A DNA stretch of 64,000 nucleotides from Myxococcales bacterium (GTDB lineage: Bacteria; Myxococcota_A; Polyangia; Palsa-1104), in NCBI GenBank assembly GCA_003170275.1, contig PNAM01000017.1, positions 124,001 to 188,000 of the forward strand, in the 5' to 3' direction. A program made the translations under genes and the position numbers. Under the pieces are notes generated by a model. It was not told the DNA's origin and searched no databases. It was given only the letters and a program-made list of their open reading frames with translations. Below are positions 12,701 to 21,062 of this stretch, in pieces; position 1 is the stretch's first letter, and each line of letters begins with the position of its first letter.

Positions 12701-13220
12701 CCCGACCTTCGCCGCGCTCGGCGACTTCGTCACCAAGGTGGAGGCCGATCCGGACGCGCGCGATCAGCTCTACCAGTTGCTGCAGTATCTCGTCGACGAG
12801 GCGGGCAACGATCTGGTGTTCCAGACCGCGCTCACCACGCTCGCCGATCAGGTGCAGACCTTCCTCGACGATCCGGATCTGGTGCCGGTGGCGCGCGTCC
12901 TCGGCGTGGCGATGGATCCGGTGACCGGCCCGACCAACGCGCAGCTCACGCTGGTGAAGAAGGCGCGCGACGTCGACACCAAGAAGGCGCTGCTCACCAT
13001 CCTGCGCAACCTGTACCGGCAGAACGACGCCGGCGTCTACCCGGCCTCGGATCTCGCCGACGTGATCTCCGAGATCAACCGCACCCAGCCGGGTCACGGC
13101 GGGCCGCTCGATGCAGGCGACTACAAGACCATGCTCGGCGAGGTCCGCGACTTCCTCCTCGATGACCAACGCGGTTTCACCCGCTTCCTCGACATCGTGC
13201 GCGCTCGTGGCCCGCACTAA
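9780..13220 (+). CDS. Large (~1146 aa) secreted lipoprotein, unknown function
   Basis: MTQLVNAVMVTTVLSAGLCGCSDD lipobox; uninterrupted ORF; EF-hand/dockerin-like DLNNDGLADADD. Confidence 0.85.
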   Translation: MTQLVNAVMVTTVLSAGLCGCSDDFDTTRTVDPYTSFGGVIYREGCQRVAYTGQLDQKAAGQIQTVDVSGQLGHSVCVDGMPAPSDSPEKLKAIQGKKDSLVTTVDAILPKPFLGDLENFLEQLLPLQDDGTMQTSIKSLGDLLGTMHDDPDFSPALARLANRNGYRPTKTAAGLVHTVIEYPNIDDFLGKVLGLIAPGGTAETEWKQVLTALSKALRTVQPVANPGDTERTLRLALDLVLSTNPDLATGTARPLVARDYRGLALVATSGGKVMAPFVDLNNDGLADADDMGHYVDANGAPIDVATPFPENGVADTAPRDALGRALTATGSSTTVYKYLDLDGTVIGGLTRETLTLMDPKKDTTLGLVWGLGALLGPRATETKMYMDPAGGMVDSITFQGYDTTQAAVLDLLHGFIQLVGDPNADQTFQTTSTLLGTYESQTTRVIGAMLDASDRGKNHPEAVIPETSVIYDDLMPLLQRILRVPGLGEDLLTAMQDPHVKGFAPMIARLMTSKNQIDFNHSGGTAYALTSNLDGVQPIDRTQPDVDYNQSLMQRIAHLIHDANGVQFCNKEGATPGIGPITLETDAKCKLFQIDDLALFYVLNMASANARNANASAKSGADFCGHLTTGNVIITGGCTALIGSLVGIDGFGQYPTPAALNRSLFLRNADKSSFLMNTTDDIVCADGDKFIDAHDKSIFAWETNMVNNPSGFPADTFYDAVRPLIDAFAKHDECVQRDDTTGNCLKEQNAAKIFVDILAMLHTHWGSPNASNFGHQYQSASVSQPRFGYPDNLTSFEPLLAEVLGQADLMPSLLDLAPVLNTVTVDGTAGGQPAKPVLIGTARYLLDPGAAPAGLAYRNGATTTVESDGTTPVARATPYYLLADAFAHKRAALAQAPANQASAWKTATSALVDQMLTVEKVSGNYRFKNRRVHAVTLILLDFVRGRMASHAKAGDLDQWVHKDLTQDLTDVLGSPTFAALGDFVTKVEADPDARDQLYQLLQYLVDEAGNDLVFQTALTTLADQVQTFLDDPDLVPVARVLGVAMDPVTGPTNAQLTLVKKARDVDTKKALLTILRNLYRQNDAGVYPASDLADVISEINRTQPGHGGPLDAGDYKTMLGEVRDFLLDDQRGFTRFLDIVRARGPH

Positions 13221-14547
13221 GCCCTTCGTCGTCGCAAGCATCCTCCTCGTCTCGTCGCTGGCCTGGGCCGGCGGCATGACGCTCGAGGGGCGCGGCGCCC
13301 GGCCGCTCGGCCGCGCCGGCTCGTTCGTCGCCGGCGCCGACGACGGCGGCGCGTTCGTCTACAACCCGGCCGGCCTCGCCGACATCGACGGCATCAGCAT
13401 CCTCATCGACGGCGGGATGGTGCTCCAGCGCACGCACTACGAGCGCGTCGACTCGGGTGGCAACAAGCAGCCGGCGGTCGACGGCGCGCTCAACTTCCTG
13501 CCGTTCCCCACCGCGGTGATCACCTGGAAGCCGCGCAAGCTGTCCTGGCTCACCGTCGCCGGCGGCGTGTGGGTGCCGTACCTCGGGCTGAACTCGTTCC
13601 CCGACAACGGGCCGCAGCGCTACTCGTCGATCTCGCTCGACGGCTCGCTGGTGGTGGTGATGGAGCTCGCCGCCGCGTTCCGCCTCAACGATCACTTCGC
13701 GCTCGGCGTCGGCTTGCAGAACATGATCCTGCAGTTCAAGAGCCGCGTGGCGCTCTCGACGTGCACCCAGCTCAACTGCGCGCCGGAAGATCCCGGCTTC
13801 GACTCGCTCACCGTGCTCAACGCGGTGTCGGGGTTCACCCCCTCGGGCGTGGTCGGCGCCACCGTCGCCTATCCGAAGATTCGCGCGGGGCTGGCGCTGC
13901 AGCTGCCGTTCTTCGTCAACGCCGACGGCAGCGTCAAGTCGCGCCTGCCCACCGATCCGTTCTACACCAACGCGCAGGTGCAGGGCACCTCGGCGACGGT
14001 GAACTTCACCATTCCGTTGATGCTGCGCGCGGGCGTCGAGTATCGCCCGATCAAGACCCTGCGCGTCGAGCTCGGCTTCGACTACGAGGCGTGGTCGATG
14101 CAGCAGTACTTCACCATCCAGCCGCACGGCATCTACATCTCGGGCGTGCCGGGCATCGGCAACTACTACCTCAACACCTTGCGCGTGGTGCGCCAACTGG
14201 ACGACTCGTTCTCGATCCACGTCGGCGCCGAGTTCGAGGCGATCCGCAAGAAGCTGGTGCTGCGCATCGGCTACTTGTTCGAGACCAGCGCCACGCCCTA
14301 CAACACGCTCAGCGTGCTCACCTCCGACGGCGTTCACAACATGATCACGCTCGGCATGGGCGTGAAGATGTTCGGGGTCCGCTGGGACGTCGGCTACGCG
14401 CACCTGTTCACCGCCGAGCGCACCGTGCGAGACTCGCAATCGCTGCAGCTCAACCCGATCGCGCCCAGCCTCGGCGTTCCGGTGGGCAACGGAACCTACG
14501 ACATCGACACCGATATCATCGCGGTAGGGCTAGATGCCCAGTTCTAG
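13207..14547 (+). CDS. OmpP1/FadL/TodX-like outer membrane protein
   Basis: GTG start, signal peptide, GMTLEGRGARPLGRAGSFVAGADDGGAFVYNPAGLAD FadL-family N-terminal signature, terminal GLDAQF. Confidence 0.85.
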   Translation: MARTKPFVVASILLVSSLAWAGGMTLEGRGARPLGRAGSFVAGADDGGAFVYNPAGLADIDGISILIDGGMVLQRTHYERVDSGGNKQPAVDGALNFLPFPTAVITWKPRKLSWLTVAGGVWVPYLGLNSFPDNGPQRYSSISLDGSLVVVMELAAAFRLNDHFALGVGLQNMILQFKSRVALSTCTQLNCAPEDPGFDSLTVLNAVSGFTPSGVVGATVAYPKIRAGLALQLPFFVNADGSVKSRLPTDPFYTNAQVQGTSATVNFTIPLMLRAGVEYRPIKTLRVELGFDYEAWSMQQYFTIQPHGIYISGVPGIGNYYLNTLRVVRQLDDSFSIHVGAEFEAIRKKLVLRIGYLFETSATPYNTLSVLTSDGVHNMITLGMGVKMFGVRWDVGYAHLFTAERTVRDSQSLQLNPIAPSLGVPVGNGTYDIDTDIIAVGLDAQF

Positions 14548-14564
14548 CTGCGTATGACGGAAGG

Positions 14565-15575
14565 GTGGCGCAGCGCACCAATCTAGATAGCACCGCGACG
14601 AACGGCACCCAGCCCGTCGCCACCATCCTGATCGTCGACGACGATCCGGACATTCGTACGTTCCTGCGGGCAGTCCTCGAAGGCGACGGACACCAGGTGC
14701 ACGAAGCCTCGACCGGCATGGAAGCCCTCGGTCACCTGCAGCTACACCGCCCCCAGCTCGTGCTCCTCGACGTGATGATGCCCAACATGGATGGGTTCGC
14801 CGTCGCGCAGGCGATGAAGAGCCGCCCCGGCCCGTTCGTGCCGGTGATCCTGCTCACCGCGCTCGATGACCCGGCGTCGCGCGAGCGCGGGATCGCCTCG
14901 GGCGCCGACGAGATGCTCGCCAAGCCGGTCCATCCCTTCGAGCTGCGCCTGCGCGTACGCGCCATGCTGCGCATCGAGCACCTGGCCAGCGAGCTGCACG
15001 TCGCCAACCGCCGCCTGCAGCTGCTGGCGCGCACCGACGAGCTGACTCGCGTTCGCAATCGTCGCGGGCTGCGCTCGACGCTGTTGCGTGAGTTCCACCG
15101 CGCGGGGCGCTACGGATCGAAGCTCTCACTGTTGGCGTTCGACATCGATCGCTTCAAGCTGGTCAACGATACGTGGGGTCACGCCATCGGCGATCAGGTG
15201 CTCAAGGCGGTCGCCCGCGCGCTCAAGGATGGCCTGCGCCAGGTCGACGTAGTAGGGCGCACGGGCGGCGAAGAGTTCGTGGTCGTCGCCCCCGAGACTC
15301 CGTCCAAGGAAGCATTGATGATCGCCGGGCGCCTGCGCTGCGCGGTGGCCGACTCGCGCGTGATCCTACCGGCGGGCGGCACGCTGCAGGTCACCGTGAG
15401 CTGCGGCGTGGCCACGCTCGGCGAGGTGCCGGCCACCACCGCCGACGAGCTGCTCGCGTTCGCCGACGCCGCGCTCTACCGCGCCAAGGCGCTCGGCCGC
15501 GATCGCTGCGAGCTCGCGGTCGAGATCCACGACGCGCACATCATCCAGGGAATGCTCGGCGGAAGCGCGGACTAG
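14565..15575 (+). CDS. Response regulator with GGDEF-type diguanylate cyclase domain
   Basis: TILIVDDDPDIRTFL receiver; DVMMPNMDG; LTRVRNRRGLRSTL..; catalytic GGEEF. Confidence 0.92.
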   Translation: MAQRTNLDSTATNGTQPVATILIVDDDPDIRTFLRAVLEGDGHQVHEASTGMEALGHLQLHRPQLVLLDVMMPNMDGFAVAQAMKSRPGPFVPVILLTALDDPASRERGIASGADEMLAKPVHPFELRLRVRAMLRIEHLASELHVANRRLQLLARTDELTRVRNRRGLRSTLLREFHRAGRYGSKLSLLAFDIDRFKLVNDTWGHAIGDQVLKAVARALKDGLRQVDVVGRTGGEEFVVVAPETPSKEALMIAGRLRCAVADSRVILPAGGTLQVTVSCGVATLGEVPATTADELLAFADAALYRAKALGRDRCELAVEIHDAHIIQGMLGGSAD

Positions 15576-16429
15576 GCGGGACGGATCGGGCTGATCTCGA
15601 CGCGCAGGTCGTGATCGACCGAGATGAAATGATCGTTGCCGGCTTCCTGCCAGCCTGTGCCCACGGTGCTCTGCGCCGGCGCGTCGGCGACCACCAGCAC
15701 CGAGCGCAGGTGCTCGTGATCGATGCGCTTGGGATCGCGCCCGAACTGCGGCGTCGCCTCGCGGCACACCGGGCAATCGGTCACCGACTGCGTGCGATGC
15801 ACGTGCACCGGCGACCCGTGCCGCGTCGCCACCAGGATACGCCCGTTGGTGACCGCCAGCGCGCACTCGGACTTGCCATACTCCTCGGGCCCGGCCAGCT
15901 CCTCGACGCGCTTGAGGGTCTCGCGCAGGGCGTCGCGCACGTTGTTGGTCGAGACGCGCCCTTCGTCGATCTTGTTGGCCTTCTGCAGATAGCCGAGGAA
16001 CAGGTGGAACAGCAGCTCCGAGTCGGTCTGCCCGCGAATGTTGCGGCGCAGGAAGTCCGGCACCGTCGCCGCCAGATCGTCCTTGGTGCGATCGTACGCG
16101 GCCACCGTGCCGTGGTGCGCGAACATCCACGAGCGGAAGCGGAATGGATGCGTGTTTTCGTTCTTGGCCGGACCGACGGTGCCGGCGCGCGCGTGACCGA
16201 TGATCGCGTCGGTGCGCAGCTCCTTGGCCATGGCGTAGAAGTCGACCGGCTCGGTCGGCGCCTTGGGCCGGCGCTGCAGGAGCACCTCGCCTTGATAGAA
16301 GCCGATGCCCCAACTGTCGATCGAGGGCGAGGGCGTCTCCAGCCCGACGACCAGCGACTTGCGCGCGGGGTAGAGCGCGCACGCGACGCGGTCGGAATCG
16401 TTTCCCATGTAAGCGAAGAGGCGGCTCAT
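15572..16429 (-). CDS. Class II glutamine amidotransferase (YafJ-like)
   Basis: MSRLFAYMGNDSDRVACALYP, IIGHARAGTVGP, HHGTV. Confidence 0.85.
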   Translation of the reverse strand: MSRLFAYMGNDSDRVACALYPARKSLVVGLETPSPSIDSWGIGFYQGEVLLQRRPKAPTEPVDFYAMAKELRTDAIIGHARAGTVGPAKNENTHPFRFRSWMFAHHGTVAAYDRTKDDLAATVPDFLRRNIRGQTDSELLFHLFLGYLQKANKIDEGRVSTNNVRDALRETLKRVEELAGPEEYGKSECALAVTNGRILVATRHGSPVHVHRTQSVTDCPVCREATPQFGRDPKRIDHEHLRSVLVVADAPAQSTVGTGWQEAGNDHFISVDHDLRVEISPIRPA

Positions 16430-16486
16430 GATCTGCTGCAACCTCCATCCCTGGAGGCAGGTTTCTCCGTCGAGAACAAATATAGT

Positions 16487-17353
16487 CTACGAACCCTGGG
16501 CGCGCAACTCTGCGGCCGTGGCGGAGGCATGTCGGTCCTTCAACCACGCCACCATCGTCGCCAGGTTTTTCGTTCGGGTCTCCATGATCTCATTGAAGAT
16601 CTCATGGTACTGCCCGGCCAGTACGTGGATCGTCTTGTCCGCTGAGCCGAGCCGCGCGAACACCTCTTCGGCCCGTTTCGAGTCGGCGATCTTGTCGTCT
16701 CCGCCAACCAGGAAAAGGCTCGGCGTCTTGATCTCGGGCGCGCGCGCGAGCAGCTCGGCCTGCGCGTCATTGGTCTCGGTGAACCAGCGAGCGGTCGCCT
16801 TCTTGTTGTTCAGCGGATCGCGATCGTAGAGCGCGACGATCTCCGGGTCGCGCGCGACGTCCGCGCCCTTGAGCCCGCTGGGCAGCGCCAGGCCGGGAAA
16901 GATCTTCGACATCAGTTTGCCCGCCAGCGCCTTGACCTTGGGCACGTGGAGCTTGAGCTTGTAGTAGGGCGAGGAGACCACCATGCCGGCGATCTCCGAC
17001 GAGCGGTCGAGCGCGACCTTGGCCGCGATCAAGCCGCCGAACGAGTGCCCGAGCAGAAACAGCGGCTTGTCGGGCAGCGCCTGGCGCGCCCGCGCGATCA
17101 ACAAGCCGGCGTCGTCGGTGTACTCGCCAAAGCGCATGCACAGCCCGCGCGCGCCCGCCGACTGGCCGTGACCGCGCAGGTCCATGCCACGCACCGACCA
17201 GCCGGCCTCGGCGAGCGCGGCGGCGACGTGCTCGTAGCGGCCGATGTGCTCGCCGTAGCCGTGCAGGATCACCACGGTGCCGATGGGCGTTCCCTTGGCG
17301 GGCCAGATCGCTTCGTGAAGCGAGGTTCCATCCGAGGCGGGGAAGGTGGACAT
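16487..17353 (-). CDS. Alpha/beta hydrolase, monoacylglycerol lipase-like
   Basis: VVILHGYGEHIGRY, LLGHSFGGLIA nucleophile elbow, catalytic H near AGQYHEIFNE. Confidence 0.92.
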   Translation of the reverse strand: MSTFPASDGTSLHEAIWPAKGTPIGTVVILHGYGEHIGRYEHVAAALAEAGWSVRGMDLRGHGQSAGARGLCMRFGEYTDDAGLLIARARQALPDKPLFLLGHSFGGLIAAKVALDRSSEIAGMVVSSPYYKLKLHVPKVKALAGKLMSKIFPGLALPSGLKGADVARDPEIVALYDRDPLNNKKATARWFTETNDAQAELLARAPEIKTPSLFLVGGDDKIADSKRAEEVFARLGSADKTIHVLAGQYHEIFNEIMETRTKNLATMVAWLKDRHASATAAELRAQGS

Positions 17354-17394
17354 GTTCCTTGTATATCCCCCGATCTCGCGTTAAGGCAACGCTT

Positions 17395-18030
17395 GTGAAG
17401 TTGTACGAGATCTATACGAGCATCCAGGGAGAAACGCAGCACGCCGGACGGCCGTGCACGCTGGTGCGGTTCGCCGCCTGCGATCTGCGCTGCACCTACT
17501 GCGACACCGCGTACGCGTTCACCGGCGGGCAAGACGTGACGCGCGAATCGATCGTCGCCGACGTGGTCGCGCGCAAGACCCGGTTGGTGCTGCTCACCGG
17601 CGGCGAGCCGCTGCTCCAGGCGGAGCTTCCCCAGCTCGCGTCGGAGCTGATGGAGCGCGGCTTCGAGGTGATGCTCGAGACCGGTGGGCATCGCGACGTG
17701 TCGGGCATGCCGGCCGGCGTGTGCATCATCCTCGACGTCAAGACGCCCGGCTCGGGCGAGTCGGCCAAGATGTGCTGGAGCAACCTCGAGCGCCTCGGAC
17801 CCGCCGACGCGGTGAAGTTCGTCGTGACCTGCGAGGAAGACTATCGCTGGTCACGCGGCGTGATCGTCGAGCATCGGCTCGCCGACCGCACGCAGGTGCT
17901 CTTGTCGCCCGGGTTTGGTCAGGTGGATCCAAAAGATCTGGTGGGCTGGATGCTGCGCGATCAGCTGCCCGCGCGCCTGAACCTGCAATTGCACAAATAC
18001 ATCTGGCCGCCCGAGCAGCGCGGCGTTTAG
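17395..18030 (+). CDS. queE: 7-carboxy-7-deazaguanine synthase (radical SAM)
   Basis: KLYEIYTSIQGETQHAGRPCTLVRFAACDLRCTYCDTAYAF; GGEPLLQ. Confidence 0.93.
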   Translation: MKLYEIYTSIQGETQHAGRPCTLVRFAACDLRCTYCDTAYAFTGGQDVTRESIVADVVARKTRLVLLTGGEPLLQAELPQLASELMERGFEVMLETGGHRDVSGMPAGVCIILDVKTPGSGESAKMCWSNLERLGPADAVKFVVTCEEDYRWSRGVIVEHRLADRTQVLLSPGFGQVDPKDLVGWMLRDQLPARLNLQLHKYIWPPEQRGV

Positions 18031-19073
18031 CGCATCGCGGTCGCGGTGAGCGCGCTCTTCGGATCCGGGAGCTGCCAGGTGCGCAACAAGGGCTCGGGGT
18101 CGATGTAGATCTCCGCGCCCGAGCGGCCGCCTTCGCGCCGCGAGAGCCCGAAGTGCAGGTGCGGCCCCGAGTACATCGTGCCCGAACGCCCGAGCCGGCC
18201 GATCACCTGGCCGCCGGAGACCCTGTCGCCTTCTTTCAGATCCTCGCGGATGGTGTCGAGGTGGATGTAGCGCGACACCACCGTGCCGTCCTTGTGGCCG
18301 ATGCGCACGTAGCGTCCCGCGCGGCCGCCGTTGGCCTCGTTGCGCTCGATGCGTTCGATGACGCCGTCGAAGACCGCGAACACCGGCTCGCCGAGCGTGG
18401 TGCCCAGATCGACGCCGCAGTGGCCGAGCTCGCACTCCGACGGACGGGGCGGCGGCCGCTGCGCGCCGAAGCGGCGGCCCTCGGTGATGGGCATGGCGCG
18501 ACGCGGTCCGGCGAGCGGATGGAACCACGCCACCACCGTCGGCAACGACTCGGGCGGCACCTCGCCGGGACGCAGCGGGCCGAACGGGATCTTCTTCGGA
18601 TCGGGCGGGATGACGATCGGCGCCAGCTCGGGCGGCGGGTCGAACTTCTCCAGGTACGCGGCCAAAGCGCCGACACTGGAGCGCACGCCGCGCGCGACCG
18701 CGCCGTTGCGCTCGCCGACGAACCAATCCCCGTGACGGCGCAGCGAGCGACCCACGTCGTCGGCGAAGCCGAACGCCAGCGCCGCGGCGACGATCGCGTT
18801 CGAGATGGCGAGGAACCAACCGATCGACGGGCCGCCGCGCTTCTTGCGCGCGCGCAGGAACGCTTCGACGCGCCAGTGCAACAGGAGCGGCAGGCCGAGG
18901 CAGGCCAGGCCGCCGATCGCGTAGCGCCAGCGCTCGCTCTCGACCTCGCCCGAGAGCAGCGCAGTCACGATCACGAACGCGAGCGCGAGCGGCACCGCGA
19001 GCAGCGCCGAACGCACGATCAGGAACAGTGCGACCACCCAACCGGCAAGCTTGACCTCGGGCTCGGTACCCAT
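18027..19073 (-). CDS. M23 family metallopeptidase, membrane anchored
   Basis: C-terminal HCGVDLGTTLGEPVFAVFDGVIER..GPHLHFGLSRREG; N-terminal TM helices. Confidence 0.9.
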   Translation of the reverse strand: MGTEPEVKLAGWVVALFLIVRSALLAVPLALAFVIVTALLSGEVESERWRYAIGGLACLGLPLLLHWRVEAFLRARKKRGGPSIGWFLAISNAIVAAALAFGFADDVGRSLRRHGDWFVGERNGAVARGVRSSVGALAAYLEKFDPPPELAPIVIPPDPKKIPFGPLRPGEVPPESLPTVVAWFHPLAGPRRAMPITEGRRFGAQRPPPRPSECELGHCGVDLGTTLGEPVFAVFDGVIERIERNEANGGRAGRYVRIGHKDGTVVSRYIHLDTIREDLKEGDRVSGGQVIGRLGRSGTMYSGPHLHFGLSRREGGRSGAEIYIDPEPLLRTWQLPDPKSALTATAMR

Positions 19074-19123
19074 GTGCTGAGGTACTACGCGCGAGACCGT
19101 CCATTCGTGCTGTGGCAAGAGTC

Positions 19124-19137
19124 GCTTACATGTAAGC
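19124..19137. promoter_or_regulatory. Perfect 14-bp palindrome GCTTACATGTAAGC
   Basis: In divergent intergenic region, 9 nt upstream of a TTGACA -35. Confidence 0.55.
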
Positions 19138-19146
19138 AAAAAGGCG

Positions 19147-19175
19147 TTGACAGCGTCGGATGCGACTGCTACCGT
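19147..19175 (+). promoter_or_regulatory. Candidate promoter TTGACA-N17-TACCGT
   Basis: -35 at 19147-19152, -10 at 19170-19175; start codon TTG at 19188. Confidence 0.5.
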
Positions 19176-19187
19176 CTTGACGCTAAG

Positions 19188-20021
19188 TTGGCGAAACAAC
19201 TCATACAGTTACTCCTGGCTGCCAGTGTGGCAGCAGCCCTCGGATGCGGTCCTGCGCATGTCGCAGCCGATCCCGTGGCTTCGGAAAAGCAATATCTGCT
19301 CGGGGCGGATTATTTCAACAAGGGGCTCATGGGCCCGGCGCTCGAGGAGCTACTGAAGGCTGTGGAGCTGAATCCCGAAAATCCCGACGCGCACAATTTG
19401 CTCGGGCTGCTGTTCCTGCGAAAGGCCGCCGACGCCGAGGAGCTGTCGACGCGCACGCAGTGCCTGAAGGGCGAAGAGCTCCATCTCGAGAAGCAGGAGA
19501 TGGACATGCACTTCAAGAAGGCCGAGGAGCAGTTTCGCAAGGCGATCGAGCTCAAGCCGAACTTCTCCGAGGCGCTCAACAACCTGGCGGTCGTCGCAAT
19601 TCACTTCGGCCGCTACGACGAGGCGGTGCAGAGCGAAGAGAAGGCGCTGCAAAACATCATCTACCGCGAGCCATTTGCCGCCGAGGGCAACCTCGGGTTG
19701 GCCTATCTGTCGAAAAACGATCTCGCGCGCGCGGCCAAAACACTTCGACAAGCGCTCTTCGAGCAACCACAATTTTGCGTTGGACGCTATCGTCTGGCAA
19801 AGGTCTATTACGAGCAGAAAGAGTACGACCATGCCGCGGAGGAGCTGGACAAGGTGACCAACGAGAAGGCGTGCCCGATTCAAGAGGCCTTCCATCTGGC
19901 AGGGCTGGTCTCGATCCGGCGGCAGGACCGCGCGCGCGCGGCGGAGATGTTTCAACGGTGTGTGGCTTTGGCGCCCAAGAGCTGCCTGGCCCGCGAGTGC
20001 ACGTTGGCGGCGAATCCATAA
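19188..20021 (+). CDS. TPR lipoprotein, PilF/Tgl pilotin-like
   Basis: LAKQLIQLLLAASVAAALGCGP lipobox; TPR repeats (GPALEELLKAVELNPENPDAHNLLGLL..); real gene is the 3' part of ORF 17454-20021. Confidence 0.8.
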   Translation: MAKQLIQLLLAASVAAALGCGPAHVAADPVASEKQYLLGADYFNKGLMGPALEELLKAVELNPENPDAHNLLGLLFLRKAADAEELSTRTQCLKGEELHLEKQEMDMHFKKAEEQFRKAIELKPNFSEALNNLAVVAIHFGRYDEAVQSEEKALQNIIYREPFAAEGNLGLAYLSKNDLARAAKTLRQALFEQPQFCVGRYRLAKVYYEQKEYDHAAEELDKVTNEKACPIQEAFHLAGLVSIRRQDRARAAEMFQRCVALAPKSCLARECTLAANP

Positions 20022-20030
20022 GGGAACGAT

Positions 20031-20477
20031 GTGAACCTCGAACACTTCGGAACCTTCTTGAAGCAGCGGCGCGAGGCGCGGGGGATGTCCCTCGCCGATC
20101 TCAGCCGTGCGACCAAGATCAAGGAAGTGAACCTCGAGCTGCTCGAGGCGGGGAACTTGCGGTCACTGCCCGCGCAGGTGTTCGTGCGCGGCTTCGTGAG
20201 CGCCTACGCACGGGTGGTCGGCGCCGACGAGGCCGAGGCGCTCGAGCGCTATCTGGTGCACCTGCGCGCGACGGTGCCTCCGGCCAAGCAGCCGCCGGTG
20301 CCGGCCAAGGCGATCATGCGCTCGTCGAGCGAAGACATCCCTGGCGACAGCCCGATGATGGTCGACCGCCGCCGCTTCGGCGTGGTGGTGGTGGTGCTGT
20401 TGATCCTGGTGGTGGCGACGCTGACCTTGTCGCTGCTGCTCAAGCACGGCCCCGGCCCCGGCGCCGGCCTCAGCTAG
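20031..20477 (+). CDS. RodZ-like HTH/TM protein, short form
   Basis: FGTFLKQRREARGMSLADLSRATKI HTH, then VVVVVLLILVVATLTLSLLL TM; no C-terminal periplasmic domain. Confidence 0.8.
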   Translation: MNLEHFGTFLKQRREARGMSLADLSRATKIKEVNLELLEAGNLRSLPAQVFVRGFVSAYARVVGADEAEALERYLVHLRATVPPAKQPPVPAKAIMRSSSEDIPGDSPMMVDRRRFGVVVVVLLILVVATLTLSLLLKHGPGPGAGLS

Positions 20478-20480
20478 CCT

Positions 20481-21011
20481 TCACGGCGCGAGCGGGGCGC
20501 GGTCATTCTTGACCACCGCCTTGACCAGCCGGTCGGCGAGCTCGTCGATCGGCCACGGCATGCGCTTGAAGTCGATCGAGATGCGATAGCCGACCTCTTT
20601 GCCGTCGACGAAGCCTTCGCCGCGCAACAAGAACGAGTCGTCGCGCAGCTTGGCGGAGGCTTCGATCAGGTAGGCGTCGGGTCGACCCGAGCGCGACATG
20701 GCGTTGAGCGAGACCACCACCTCGACGCCGGTGCGGCCAAACGACAGGTTGAAGTCGGCGTTGAGGTTGGGATCGCGCGCCGCGAGCGCCGCCGATTCGC
20801 GCCAGCTGAGACGCAGCTGCGGATCGGCCGCGCCGTTGAACCGGTGCACCGCCTCGCGCAGCTCGCGCGCCAGCGTGAAGAAGCGCTCCGGCACTTCGCG
20901 AGCCAGGCGCTCGGCGCTGAGGCGTGCGCGCACGCGCGTCTCTTCCCGCTCTTTGAGCGCATCCGCCTCGCGGCGCGCCAGCTCTTCCAGGGTGTCTCGC
21001 TTGTCGGCCAT
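20481..21011 (-). CDS. Hypothetical protein
   Basis: ORF MADKRDTLEELARREADALKEREE..; coherent amphipathic N-terminus and acidic/basic composition unlike shadow ORFs. Confidence 0.65.
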   Translation of the reverse strand: MADKRDTLEELARREADALKEREETRVRARLSAERLAREVPERFFTLARELREAVHRFNGAADPQLRLSWRESAALAARDPNLNADFNLSFGRTGVEVVVSLNAMSRSGRPDAYLIEASAKLRDDSFLLRGEGFVDGKEVGYRISIDFKRMPWPIDELADRLVKAVVKNDRAPLAP

Positions 21012-21027
21012 CTCGCGCTGCAAAAAG

Positions 21028-21039
21028 TACCACGTGGTA
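21028..21039. promoter_or_regulatory. Perfect 12-bp palindrome TACCACGTGGTA
   Basis: In the divergent region between 20481-21011(-) and recO(+). Confidence 0.4.
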
Positions 21040-21062
21040 GTCTTTCCGACCATGGGCCGACC

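Noticed and set aside
9747-13277. 1176-aa minus-strand ORF opposite the large lipoprotein
   Set aside because: Low-complexity Arg/His/Val/Gly-rich shadow translation; the plus strand has signal peptide/lipobox and coherent protein
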